Shown: positions 34,422-42,670 of the stretch, piece after piece
Position numbering within the stretch: the first letter of the stretch is position 1
How the letters are laid out: each line of letters begins with the position of its first letter
DNA from: Actinospica robiniae DSM 44927
GTDB lineage: Bacteria; Actinomycetota; Actinomycetes; Streptomycetales; Catenulisporaceae
Length of the DNA stretch: 64,000 nucleotides
Reading direction: 5' to 3'
Assembly (NCBI RefSeq): GCF_000504285.1
Contig: NZ_KI632511.1
Span: 6,120,154-6,184,153, forward strand
Made by a program: the position numbers and the translations under genes
Notes under the pieces: model-generated
Told to the model about the DNA's origin: nothing
The model's database searches: none
Seen by the model: the letters and a program-made list of their open reading frames with translations, nothing else

Positions 34422-34742
34422 ATGATGGTCATGACGGTCCTGGCCGCGGGCAGCGGTGACATCAACAACATCATCAACGGCATCGCGCCCAACTGGGGGC
34501 CGTTCGGATCGGTGGGTCAGCAGGCCAAGGTGCTGATCGAGGTGATCATGGCCGCGGCCATCCTGATCTGCCTGGGCATCGCCATCTGGGGGGCGGCCAA
34601 ACAGCGCATCGGCGCCACCGCGCTGCGCGACTCCTTCAGCGCCGAGCAGGGAAAAGGCCTGATCATCGCGGGTCTCACCGGCGTGTTCATCATCGGCAGC
34701 CTCAGTACGCTTTTCACCATCGTCTATGGTATGGCGATCTGA
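34422..34742 (+). CDS. Small pilin-like membrane protein, chromosomal T4SS-like operon
   Basis: A 106-residue protein. ATG 34422 (or 34425) follows GGGGG; upstream frames are Arg-rich shadows. Two membrane helices (about 42-64 and 83-104) flank AKQRIGATALRDSFSAEQGK. It has the size and topology of VirB2/TrbC-like subunits, the same as the protein at 3350-3622 of the ICE. It is the first gene of the operon with VirB8-, VirB6- and VirB4-like products. Confidence 0.65.
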   Translation: MMVMTVLAAGSGDINNIINGIAPNWGPFGSVGQQAKVLIEVIMAAAILICLGIAIWGAAKQRIGATALRDSFSAEQGKGLIIAGLTGVFIIGSLSTLFTIVYGMAI

Positions 34743-34854
34743 TCATTGTGGGCCCTGATTCGCTGGCGTGTACGGCGGGTAGACCGCCGTTCGCCGGAGT
34801 GACACTGGTTACTCCATCCACGCAGCACATATTCATTCCCCGCGGCGGCCCCCG

Positions 34855-35751
34855 GTGAGCCGACCGCGCCGCATCGATCGGGGTTCACAGGTGTCAGGCG
34901 AGCCGAGGACTCCGGGACGGCGGCCCGAGGCGGCCGAGCCCGGCGCCGGCACCGGACCCGCCGTGCGAACCCGGATCAAGCTGCCGACCGACCCCTACGC
35001 CGAGGCCACCCCGCGCCGTCCGCGCCGGCGCGCCCCGTTCATCGCGGTCGGCTTCGTGCTCGTCCTGCTCGCGGTGATCGCGATCGTCAACCGCGGCCAC
35101 GGCTCCGGCGCCAAGCCGGCCGCCGCCGCGAGTCCCACCGCCGGGGCCACCGGCGCCCCCTCGGCCTCGGTCACCTCCCCGTACTCGGCCGGCCTGGCCA
35201 CCTCCACCGCGAGCGGCGTGCCGGTCGGCTACCCGCACAGCACCGCCGGCGCCGAAGCCGCCGCGGCGAACTACGTGGTCGCCTTCAACTCGGCCGCCAT
35301 GGTCTCCCCCTCGGCCCGGGACCGGCTCGTCAACGCGATCGCCGATCCGGCCATAGCCTCCAGCCTGCAGGGCCAGTTCGACGCCGCCTACGCGCAGATC
35401 GACACCACCTACGGGCTGACCGGCACGGGTGCCGCCCCGGCCGGGCAGACCTTCGTGGAGCGGGCCGCGCCGGTGGGCGTGAGCGTGGTCAGCACCAGCG
35501 GCAACACCGCCACCGTCTCGGTCTGGACGGTGACCCTGGCCGGGCTCGCCGGCACGAACTCGCAGCACGCCGTCTCCGAGGACTGGGTCACCGTGACCGT
35601 CACGCTCAACTGGACCCACGGCGACTGGAAGTGGTTCTCCTTCCAGTCGGCCGAGGGGCCGGCTCCGCTCGGGGGCTTGCAGACGCCCGCTCCCGGCACG
35701 ACGCTGCAAGCAGCTGTCACCAAGTATGGGGAGCTGCGGTATGGGCGTTAG
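34855..35751 (+). CDS. VirB8/TcpC-like bitopic membrane protein
   Basis: A 298-residue protein. GTG 34855 is the first start; GTG 34891 is possible. N-terminal 60 residues are polar and basic, one membrane helix follows (about 62-80, FIAVGFVLVLLAVIAIV), then a Ser/Ala/Thr linker and an NTF2-like extracytoplasmic domain (about 130-295; GAEAAAANYVVAFNSAAMVS, then VSVWTVTLAGLAG, EDWVTVTVTLNWTHGDWKWF). This matches the layout of VirB8/TcpC-type proteins of Gram-positive type IV systems. Its end overlaps the next gene by 11 bases. Confidence 0.7.
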   Translation: MSRPRRIDRGSQVSGEPRTPGRRPEAAEPGAGTGPAVRTRIKLPTDPYAEATPRRPRRRAPFIAVGFVLVLLAVIAIVNRGHGSGAKPAAAASPTAGATGAPSASVTSPYSAGLATSTASGVPVGYPHSTAGAEAAAANYVVAFNSAAMVSPSARDRLVNAIADPAIASSLQGQFDAAYAQIDTTYGLTGTGAAPAGQTFVERAAPVGVSVVSTSGNTATVSVWTVTLAGLAGTNSQHAVSEDWVTVTVTLNWTHGDWKWFSFQSAEGPAPLGGLQTPAPGTTLQAAVTKYGELRYGR

Positions 35752-37048
35752 CTTCATGGCGAGTGGCGACCCGTGCGCCGCGTTGTTCGGCAGCATGAAA
35801 CAGGCGTGCGAGAACACCAGCAAACTGGTGGACCCGAACGGCGGCGGCGCCGGCGGGGGCACGAGCACCGGCTCGATGCTCACCGACCCGCTCGGGTCGA
35901 TCGGGAAGTCCTGCGCCCAGGCGGCGGCCTGGGTGATCAACCAGGTCTCCGGCGCGGTGAGCGGGACCAGCGGAGTGGACTTCACCAACTCCGGGTTCCT
36001 CAAGCAGTACGCGATCGTCTTCGCCGCCTCCACGATCCTGACCGTGGTGCTCTGGATCCTCGCCGTGATCAAGCGCGCCGTGCGCGGGGACTCCATCGTG
36101 ACCGCGGTGACCGAGGCCACCGGCTTCCTCTGGCTGGCCGTGGGCGCCTCGGCGTTCACCCCGGTGGTGCTCTACGGCATGGTCCGGCTGACCGACTCGG
36201 TCACCGACGCCATCGGCTCGACCACCAGCAGCGGTACGAACAGCTTCCTGAGTTCCTTCGCCAACACCCTGAGCCCGAGCAACGGCTCCGCCTCGAACAT
36301 CGGCGGCGGCCCGATCCTGCTGGTGTTCATCTCGCTGCTCTCGATGATCGCGGCCGCCGTGCTGTGGCTGGAGCTGCTCATCCGGGCCGCGATGCTCTAC
36401 GTCGGCGCGGCCCTGGCCGGCGCGGTCTACGCGGGGCTGGTGGACAAGGACCTGTGGCCGCACGTGCGCCGCTGGGCGGGCATGATGATCGCGGTGGACC
36501 TGGTCAAACCGGTCATCGTGATCGTGCTCGGACTCGCCGCGGCGATCTCCTCGGGCGCCGCGCCGGGCTCGGCGTTCGCCTCCGTCCTGTCCGGCCTCGC
36601 CATCATGGCCCTGTCGATCTTCGCCTCCGGCCTGATCTACCGCTTCGTGCCCAACTTCGGCGACGACATGCTCAAGCTGGCCGGCTCCCGCGGCGGCGAC
36701 GCCCCGGCCCAGGTGGCCCAGGGCGCCCTCGACGGCCCGGCCACGCGGATGCAGCAGGGCATCGCCGCGCACGGCGCCCGCTCCGGCAACCCGGTGGCCG
36801 CCCCCGCGATGGCCGCGCTCGGCGCCGGTGCGGGCCTGGCCGCCCAGGGCCTGCGCGCCTCGGCCCGGCTCGCCCTGCAGCGCCCGGAACCGCAGAACCC
36901 GGCCGGCCTGATCGGCGGAGCCGGCGGTCCCGGCGCCCTGCCGCCGCAGGGCCCGAACCTGCCCCCGGCCGGCGGCGGCCGCGGCGTGGCCGACCCGGCC
37001 CGCACCGCCCCCGGCGCCGGCGCGGACGCGGGCGGCGCGGGTGCGTAA
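35741..37048 (+). CDS. VirB6/TrbL-like polytopic membrane protein, chromosomal T4SS-like operon
   Basis: A 435-residue protein. ATG 35741 has GGGGAG 6 bases upstream, inside the end of the VirB8-like gene. About six to seven membrane helices (90-300) include YAIVFAASTILTVVLWILAV and LLIRAAMLYVGAALAGAVYA, followed by a Gly/Pro/Ala-rich soluble tail (330-435). Same topology as the ICE protein at 1368-3353. The conserved region RRWAGMMIAVDLVKPVIVIV also fits the TrbL/VirB6-like family of actinobacteria. Confidence 0.72.
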   Translation: MGVSFMASGDPCAALFGSMKQACENTSKLVDPNGGGAGGGTSTGSMLTDPLGSIGKSCAQAAAWVINQVSGAVSGTSGVDFTNSGFLKQYAIVFAASTILTVVLWILAVIKRAVRGDSIVTAVTEATGFLWLAVGASAFTPVVLYGMVRLTDSVTDAIGSTTSSGTNSFLSSFANTLSPSNGSASNIGGGPILLVFISLLSMIAAAVLWLELLIRAAMLYVGAALAGAVYAGLVDKDLWPHVRRWAGMMIAVDLVKPVIVIVLGLAAAISSGAAPGSAFASVLSGLAIMALSIFASGLIYRFVPNFGDDMLKLAGSRGGDAPAQVAQGALDGPATRMQQGIAAHGARSGNPVAAPAMAALGAGAGLAAQGLRASARLALQRPEPQNPAGLIGGAGGPGALPPQGPNLPPAGGGRGVADPARTAPGAGADAGGAGA

Positions 37049-37060
37049 GGAGTCGAACGC

Positions 37061-38581
37061 GTGAGTACCGAGGGCTATGAGCGTCGGCGCTCCTTCCTGA
37101 TCGGGAAGGCCAAGCCGAACGCCATCGTCGGGCGCAACCGGGAGACCGGCGAGCTCGCCGTGCTGGCGACCGGCCTGGTGCTGGCCATGGTCAGCGGCTT
37201 CGCGGTGCCGACGCTGCCGCTGAAGATACTGGCCATCCTCGGCTGCCCGGTGCTGGCCGGCGCGGCCGTGTTCGCGCCGTACCGCAAGCGCACCTTCTAC
37301 CGCTGGTTCGAGATCGAACGCTCCTATCGCCGGCTGCTGCGCGGCGGCGGCTCCTACGCCTCGCCCGCGGACGTCGCCGGCACCACGCTGGCCGGGCTCG
37401 AGCTGCCGGTGCCCACTCCGCCCGGGGTGGGCCAGGTGCGCTGGCTCACCGCGCGCTTCGGCCCGGACCCGCTGGCCGTGCTGATGCACCTGGACCGGGG
37501 CACGATCACCTGCACCATCGAGATCGAGGGCCCGGGCGTGGGCTCGCGCGACGCCGAGGACCAGGAGGCGCTGGTCGACCGGTACGGCACGCTGCTGCGC
37601 CACGTGGCCAACGGCGACGGCTTCGTGACGCGGGTTCAGATGCTCGCGCGCACCCTGCCCGCCGACCCGGACGCGCACGCCAAGGACGTGGCCCGGCGCG
37701 GCGATCCGGAGGCCCTGCCGTGGATCCGCGAGTCCTACGCGCAGCTGCTCTCGATGGTCTCCACCTCCAGCGAGCAGCACCGCACCTACCTGACCGCCTG
37801 CATGTCCTACACCCGGGAGCTGGCCGCCGAGGCCCGGGTGATGTCCGGCGGCCACGACCTCGACCACGGCATCTGCGTGGTGATGGTGCGTGAGCTGACC
37901 GACATCTGCGCCCGGCTCGCCGACGCCGACATAAAGGTGCGCCGTCCGCTCGACGTGCCCGCGCTCTCCTCGCTGATCCACTCCATGTTCGATCCGGAGC
38001 ACCCGATCGACCACACCGAGGGCATGGCCGAGCGGGACGCCTGGCCGGCCGAGTTCGACGCCTCGGCCCCGCTGTTCCTGCGCGCCAAGACCCGCGAGTC
38101 GATCAGCCTCGAGCCCTGGTGCCACGCCACCGCCTGGATCCGGGAGTGGCCGCTGACCCCGGTCGCGGTCAACTTCCTGGCGCCGCTGCTGGTGCACACC
38201 CCGGACGTGATCCGCACGGTCGCGGTGACGATGGACCTGGAGCCGACCGAGGTGGCCATCGAGCGGATGCTGACCGAGCGGGTCAACGTGGACGCCGAGG
38301 CGCACCGGCAGGCCAAGCTGGGCCGGGTGGACGACCCGCGGGAGCGGGCCCACTCCAGCCGGGTGGACCTGCGCGGCGAGGACCTCGCCGGCGGCGCGGC
38401 CGGGGTGAACCTGGTCGGCTACCTGACCGTCTCCGCGCGCTCGCCGGAGGCGCTGTCGCGGGACAAGCGCACCATCCGCGCCTCGGCCGGCAAGAGCTTC
38501 CTCAAGCTGGAGTGGTGCGACCGCGAGCAGCACCGCGCGTTCGTCAACACCCTGCCGTTCGCGACCGGAGTCAGGCGCTGA
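37061..38581 (+). CDS. SCO6880-like protein: PrgI-type membrane hairpin plus VirB4 N-terminal-like domain
   Basis: A 506-residue protein, GTG start with AAGGAG 8 bases upstream. Residues 1-75 include two membrane helices (ELAVLATGLVLAMVSGFAV, KILAILGCPVLAGAAVF), as in PrgI. The rest is soluble and resembles the N-terminal, non-ATPase domain of VirB4/TraC (FGPDPLAVLMHLDRGTITC, SLEPWCHATAWIREWPL, NLVGYLTVSARSPEAL). No Walker motif is present; the ATPase is the next gene. Proteins of this kind are annotated as SCO6880 family. It is probably the membrane anchor and platform for the ATPase. Confidence 0.8.
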   Translation: MSTEGYERRRSFLIGKAKPNAIVGRNRETGELAVLATGLVLAMVSGFAVPTLPLKILAILGCPVLAGAAVFAPYRKRTFYRWFEIERSYRRLLRGGGSYASPADVAGTTLAGLELPVPTPPGVGQVRWLTARFGPDPLAVLMHLDRGTITCTIEIEGPGVGSRDAEDQEALVDRYGTLLRHVANGDGFVTRVQMLARTLPADPDAHAKDVARRGDPEALPWIRESYAQLLSMVSTSSEQHRTYLTACMSYTRELAAEARVMSGGHDLDHGICVVMVRELTDICARLADADIKVRRPLDVPALSSLIHSMFDPEHPIDHTEGMAERDAWPAEFDASAPLFLRAKTRESISLEPWCHATAWIREWPLTPVAVNFLAPLLVHTPDVIRTVAVTMDLEPTEVAIERMLTERVNVDAEAHRQAKLGRVDDPRERAHSSRVDLRGEDLAGGAAGVNLVGYLTVSARSPEALSRDKRTIRASAGKSFLKLEWCDREQHRAFVNTLPFATGVRR

Positions 38582-38594
38582 GAAGGAGCTAGCT

Positions 38595-40352
38595 GTGGCC
38601 ACCCGCGGGAACATCGGCGATCTGATCACCGACACCTTCGCGACGGCGCTGTTCGGCCGGCGCGAGACGCAGCGCATCCCGGTGCGCACCTCGACCAACC
38701 AGGCCGAGGCCATCTACCTGCCGACCGCGGCGCCGGGCCTGGGCGACTCCGGGGTGATCATCGGGCGCGAGGTCTACAGCGGCAAGGGCTACGTCTACGA
38801 CCCCTTCCAGCTCTACGGCCAGCAGCTGCCGGCCCCGCACTGGCTGGTGCTCGGCGAGTCCGGCAACGGCAAGTCGGCGCTGGAGAAGACCTACGTGCTG
38901 CGGCAGCTGCGCTTCCGGGACCGCCAGGTGGTGGTGCTCGACGCGCAGGGCGAGGACGGCGTGGGCGAGTGGAACCTGATCGCCCAGGCGCTCGGCGTCC
39001 GGCCGGTGCGCCTCGACCCGCACGCGCGCGGCGGCCAGGGCGTGCGGCTCAACCCGCTGGACCCGGCGATCACCAGCACCGGCCAGCTCGCGCTGCTGCG
39101 CACCATCGTCGAGGTCGCCCTCGCCCGTCCGCTGGACGAGCGCTCCGGCTACGCGCTCAAGGCCGCGCACGCCACGATCCGCGCGGACGCGCTGCGGGCG
39201 GCGGTCCAGCCGATCCTGCACGACGTGGTCGACGCGCTGCGCGAGCCGGTGGTCTCGGCTGCTGAGGAGATGAACATCGAGCTCGACGACCTGCGCGAGT
39301 GGGGCCTGGACGTGGCCCTGGTGCTCGACCGGCTGGTCGACGGCGACCTGGCCGGGATGTTCGACGGGCCGACCACCGACGGCATCGACCTGGACTCGCC
39401 GCTGATCGTCTTCGACCTGTCCACGATCGACCGCAACTCGATCGCCATGCCGATCCTGATGGCCATCGTCGGGGTCTGGCTCGAGCACTCCTGGCTGCGG
39501 CCGGACCGGCGCAAGCGGATCTTCCTGGTGGAAGAGGCCTGGCACATCATCAACGAGCCGTCGGTGGCGCAGCTGTTCCAGCGGCTGCTGAAGTTCGGCC
39601 GGCGGCTCGGCCTGTCCTTCGTCGCGGTGGTCCACCACCTGTCCGACGTGGTGGACGGCGCGGCGGCGAAGGAGGCCTCGGCGATCCTCAAGATGGCCTC
39701 CACCCGCACGATCTACATGCAGAAGTCGGACGAGGCCAGGGCCACCGGGAAGGTGCTCGGCCTGCCGCGGTGGGCGGTGGAGATCATCCCGACGCTCTCG
39801 CCCGGCATCGCGGTCTGGGACGTGAACGGCGACGTGCAGGTGGTCAAGCACATCATCACCGAGCTCGAGAAGCCGCTGGTGTTCACCGACCGCGCGATGA
39901 CGGAGAGCTCGGCCGAGCACAATGAGGGGCTGGGGCGGTTCGAGCACGAGGAGGCCGGCGCGGACGCGTCGAGCCCGCTCGGTCCGCAGTACGCGCCGCC
40001 GCTGGCCGCCGCCGCGCCGGCGCCCGCGATCGAGCCGCTGGTGCCCTCGGCCAGAGCCCTGCCGCCGACGCGGGCCGTGCCAGGCGGAGGCTCGGGGCCG
40101 GCTGCGGTCCCGCCACGGCCGCCCGTGACACCCGTGCAGCCCACCGGCCCGCTGGGCCCGGTAGGCCTGCCCCCGGTGCCCGCGCCGGCCCGGCCCGAGC
40201 CCGCTCCGCTGCCGCCGACGCTCCGTCAGGCCGTCGCGGCGCCGAAGCCGCCCACGGAGGACCCGGACCTGACCGCCTTGGCCGCCGCGGTGTTCGGGCC
40301 GCGCGCGCACACGCCCAGCCACCCCAGGACGCCGCGGCGGCCGGAGAGCTGA
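38595..40352 (+). CDS. VirB4-like secretion ATPase, chromosomal T4SS-like operon
   Basis: A 585-residue ATPase, GTG start with GAAGGAG. Walker A is LVLGESGNGKSALEKTYV (about 100-107) and Walker B is KRIFLVEEAWHIINEP (about 310-325). FGRRLGLSFVAVVHHLSD and SARTIYMQ-type C-terminal motor segments follow (here STRTIYMQKSDEAR). The last 150 residues are Pro/Ala-rich and disordered. It lacks the N-terminal VirB4 domain, which is supplied by the previous gene. No relaxase or FtsK-like coupling ATPase lies nearby. Confidence 0.85.
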   Translation: MATRGNIGDLITDTFATALFGRRETQRIPVRTSTNQAEAIYLPTAAPGLGDSGVIIGREVYSGKGYVYDPFQLYGQQLPAPHWLVLGESGNGKSALEKTYVLRQLRFRDRQVVVLDAQGEDGVGEWNLIAQALGVRPVRLDPHARGGQGVRLNPLDPAITSTGQLALLRTIVEVALARPLDERSGYALKAAHATIRADALRAAVQPILHDVVDALREPVVSAAEEMNIELDDLREWGLDVALVLDRLVDGDLAGMFDGPTTDGIDLDSPLIVFDLSTIDRNSIAMPILMAIVGVWLEHSWLRPDRRKRIFLVEEAWHIINEPSVAQLFQRLLKFGRRLGLSFVAVVHHLSDVVDGAAAKEASAILKMASTRTIYMQKSDEARATGKVLGLPRWAVEIIPTLSPGIAVWDVNGDVQVVKHIITELEKPLVFTDRAMTESSAEHNEGLGRFEHEEAGADASSPLGPQYAPPLAAAAPAPAIEPLVPSARALPPTRAVPGGGSGPAAVPPRPPVTPVQPTGPLGPVGLPPVPAPARPEPAPLPPTLRQAVAAPKPPTEDPDLTALAAAVFGPRAHTPSHPRTPRRPES

Positions 40353-40407
40353 CCGCCGGACTCCGCGCATCGCCCCGGCCCGTTCCCCGGGCCGGGGCGC
40401 GAGTCGT

Positions 40408-40569
40408 TCACCGCGTCATGGCCAGCGGGCTCTCGATCGGGCGGCAGGGCCACACATTGCCGCACAGGCAGTAGTCCGGGCCGTTGGCGATGGCGACGAG
40501 GCCGTGGACGGGGTGCGCCGTCTGGGCCGGCGCGAGCTTCCTGGTGCTCCGCGCGATGGTGCTGTTCAC
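40408..40569 (-). CDS. 53-residue mini-protein with a C-x-C...C motif
   Basis: A small gene with a clear GAGGAGA ribosome site 5 bases before GTG 40567-40569. It starts with a basic segment (NSTIARSTRKLAPAQ), then VHGLVAIANGPDYCLCGNVW and PCRPIESPLAMTR. The pattern C-L-C-G-N-V-W-P-C could bind a metal or be modified. It stands between the convergent T4SS-like operon and the NUDIX gene. No biosynthetic enzymes for a modified peptide are adjacent. I do not recognise a family; the ribosome site and sensible codon use support it being real. Confidence 0.6.
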   Translation of the reverse strand: MNSTIARSTRKLAPAQTAHPVHGLVAIANGPDYCLCGNVWPCRPIESPLAMTR

Positions 40570-40704
40570 CGTGATCTCCTCACTGCGAGGCCGACCGTTC
40601 TCACTCAGTGCAACGAGAGTCCACTGTTCCAGTCACGGTGATATGTGCTGATCATCGGAAAAGCGGATCGGAGGCCGGGGCGCCTCCGATACCTCAGGGA
40701 CCTG

Positions 40705-41679
40705 TCAGGGCTTGAGCTTGTCCACGGCCACCAGGCCGGGAGCCTCGGGGTCCAGCGCGAAGTGCAGCACCCAGGCCCCGCCGGTCGGGATGGACTCGTT
40801 CGCCCACTGATCCGCCGTGGCCGGGTCCCAGGGCTTGCCGTTGAGCGTCGGGCCGTCCTCGAGACGGGTGCTGCCGCCGAAGCCCGGGCCGTGCAGCACG
40901 GCCGCGATCAGCTCGTCGAGCACCGGGCCGTGGGTGCACACGACCACGCCCTCCTGATGCGCCGTCAGATCCCGCAGCCAGCTGACCACGGCGCGCGGCG
41001 CGTGTACGTACGCCTGCTCGGTGAGCGCGGCGTCGATCTCGATCTCCAACGCCCGGAACTCGGCGTACGGCCGGATCGTCGCCACACAGCGCACGGCCGG
41101 GGAGCTGATCACCCGCAGCCGGCCGTAGGCCGAGAGCAGCTCCGCGAGCGTCACGGCCTGCTCCTGCCCATGCGAGGCGAGCGGCCGGAGCAGGTCGTCG
41201 GGATAGTCGGGGCCGCGGTGCTCGGCCTTCCCGTGCCGCTGCAGGATCACCGGGAAGGTGTGCGCCGGACCGCGCAGGAACGCCTCGAGCACGCCGCGGT
41301 CCAGCGGCCTGGTCAGCCGGTCCAGCGCCGCCGCCGGGGCGAGCCAGTCCAGCGCGTCCACCTCGTCGTTCGCCGTGAACTCGACCGCGTCCGCGCTGTG
41401 CCCGGCCCAGAAGCGCACCCGCTTGGGCCGGCCGAGCACCGGATACTCGATGTTCGGCAGCCGCCGGCCCAGCACGACCCGGTGCCCGGTCTCCTCCTGC
41501 ACCTCGCGCAGCGCGGTGACCAGCGCGTGCTCGCCCGGCTCGAACTTGCCCTTGGGCAGCGACCAGTCGTCGTAGCGCTCACGGTGGATCACGGCGATCT
41601 CGGGCCCGTCCGGGCCGTCCCGCCACAGCAGGGCCCCCGCCGCCTTGATCCGCCCGGAGTCGATCATGTTCACCGCCAC
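40705..41679 (-). CDS. NUDIX hydrolase fused to a histidine phosphatase (MutT1-like)
   Basis: A 324-residue two-domain protein, GTG start at 41677-41679. The N-terminal NUDIX domain (10-140) has the full box GKFEPGEHALVTALREVQEE followed by TG. The C-terminal histidine phosphatase domain (about 150-300) has LQRHGKAEHRG (RHG), VISSPAVRCVATIRPY and VVCTHGPVLDELI. This fusion is known in actinobacteria as MutT1-type, cleaning oxidised nucleotides or diadenosine polyphosphates. It ends 6 bases from the CHAD gene and sits beside ppk, so polyphosphate or nucleotide signalling is likely. Confidence 0.92.
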   Translation of the reverse strand: MAVNMIDSGRIKAAGALLWRDGPDGPEIAVIHRERYDDWSLPKGKFEPGEHALVTALREVQEETGHRVVLGRRLPNIEYPVLGRPKRVRFWAGHSADAVEFTANDEVDALDWLAPAAALDRLTRPLDRGVLEAFLRGPAHTFPVILQRHGKAEHRGPDYPDDLLRPLASHGQEQAVTLAELLSAYGRLRVISSPAVRCVATIRPYAEFRALEIEIDAALTEQAYVHAPRAVVSWLRDLTAHQEGVVVCTHGPVLDELIAAVLHGPGFGGSTRLEDGPTLNGKPWDPATADQWANESIPTGGAWVLHFALDPEAPGLVAVDKLKP

Positions 41680-41685
41680 GGTGGA

Positions 41686-42579
41686 TCAGCGTACTTCCTC
41701 GGCGAACCAGGCGCGGTACGACGGTGCCGTGGCTCCGGACCACAGTTCCGGGAAGGTGCGCCGGGACCGGGCGATCTCGGCCCGGCACTCGCCGAGCAGC
41801 CGGCCGAGCACGAAGCCGGTGCTGGTCGCGATCCGCGGGGACTGCGCGGCCCGCAGCACCACCTCGCCGGCCACCGCGGCGTCCTGCTGCATGCCGAGCT
41901 CCTCGGTCAGCCTGGTCAGCTGCGCGGCGAAGGCCTCGGCCGGGATGCCGATCACCGGGACGCACACCTCCGCGGCGTACCTGGCCCGCTTGGCCGAGAT
42001 CCGCAGCCGGTGCCAGGGCTCGTCCTCGCCCGCCGGGTCGACGGCCGCGGCCCGCCGCACCACGTGCGCGAACTCGGCCCGCACCAGCGGCGGCAGCACC
42101 TGCTCGGCCGGCCGGCCCAGCGCGCCCTCGGCCGAGAGCACCGTCTGCGGAGCCAGCGCGATCCGGTCGGCCAGGGCGTGGAAGCCGGGCCCGGCCAGCG
42201 TCGCCAGGGTCGCGTCGTGCGCTGTCGCGTAGTCGCGGCCGAGCATCCGGTCCAGCAGGGTGTGCGCGCGCAGCACGCCGGGGTCCTGGGTGCCGAAGCG
42301 TTCGAGCGCGCCGAGCAGCCGCTCGCGCACCACCTCGATGTCCCGCTCCGGCGCGATCACGTCGGTGAGCGCGGCGATCTGCGCGCTCAGCCCGTCCGCC
42401 CAGGCCTTGTCCAGCACCGGCCGGAAGGTGCGCAGCACCGAGCGGGTGCGCCGGCAGGCCACCCGCACCTTGTGCGCGGCCTCCGGCTTGTCCTGGCGCA
42501 GCCGGGGAAGCTGGGCCAGGAAGGCGTTGCTCTGCTCGGCCAGATAGGCGCGCAGAACCTCGCCGGCAGTCGGATCCAT
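41686..42579 (-). CDS. CHAD domain protein, polyphosphate-associated
   Basis: A 297-residue all-helical protein. ATG 42577-42579 begins MDPTAGEVLRAYLAEQSNAF. The CHAD motifs are conserved His and Arg/Lys surfaces: AAHKVRVACRRTRSVLRTFR in the first half and EPWHRLRISAKRARYAAEVC in the second. CHAD domains bind polyphosphate. It lies between ppk and the NUDIX/phosphatase gene in the same direction, so a role in polyphosphate storage is well supported by family and context. Confidence 0.92.
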   Translation of the reverse strand: MDPTAGEVLRAYLAEQSNAFLAQLPRLRQDKPEAAHKVRVACRRTRSVLRTFRPVLDKAWADGLSAQIAALTDVIAPERDIEVVRERLLGALERFGTQDPGVLRAHTLLDRMLGRDYATAHDATLATLAGPGFHALADRIALAPQTVLSAEGALGRPAEQVLPPLVRAEFAHVVRRAAAVDPAGEDEPWHRLRISAKRARYAAEVCVPVIGIPAEAFAAQLTRLTEELGMQQDAAVAGEVVLRAAQSPRIATSTGFVLGRLLGECRAEIARSRRTFPELWSGATAPSYRAWFAEEVR

Positions 42580-42670
42580 GCCCGTTCTCACCGGCCTCCA
42601 CCCCACCGCGTCCACATGGCAGTCCTCACGTGTCCGGTGCCCGCCGCAGACGCTCGCGCGCGCGGGGCAC

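Noticed and set aside
35717-38713. A 998-codon minus-strand frame through the T4SS-like operon
   Set aside because: Antisense shadow; the plus-strand genes have ribosome sites, overlapping starts and membrane or ATPase motifs.
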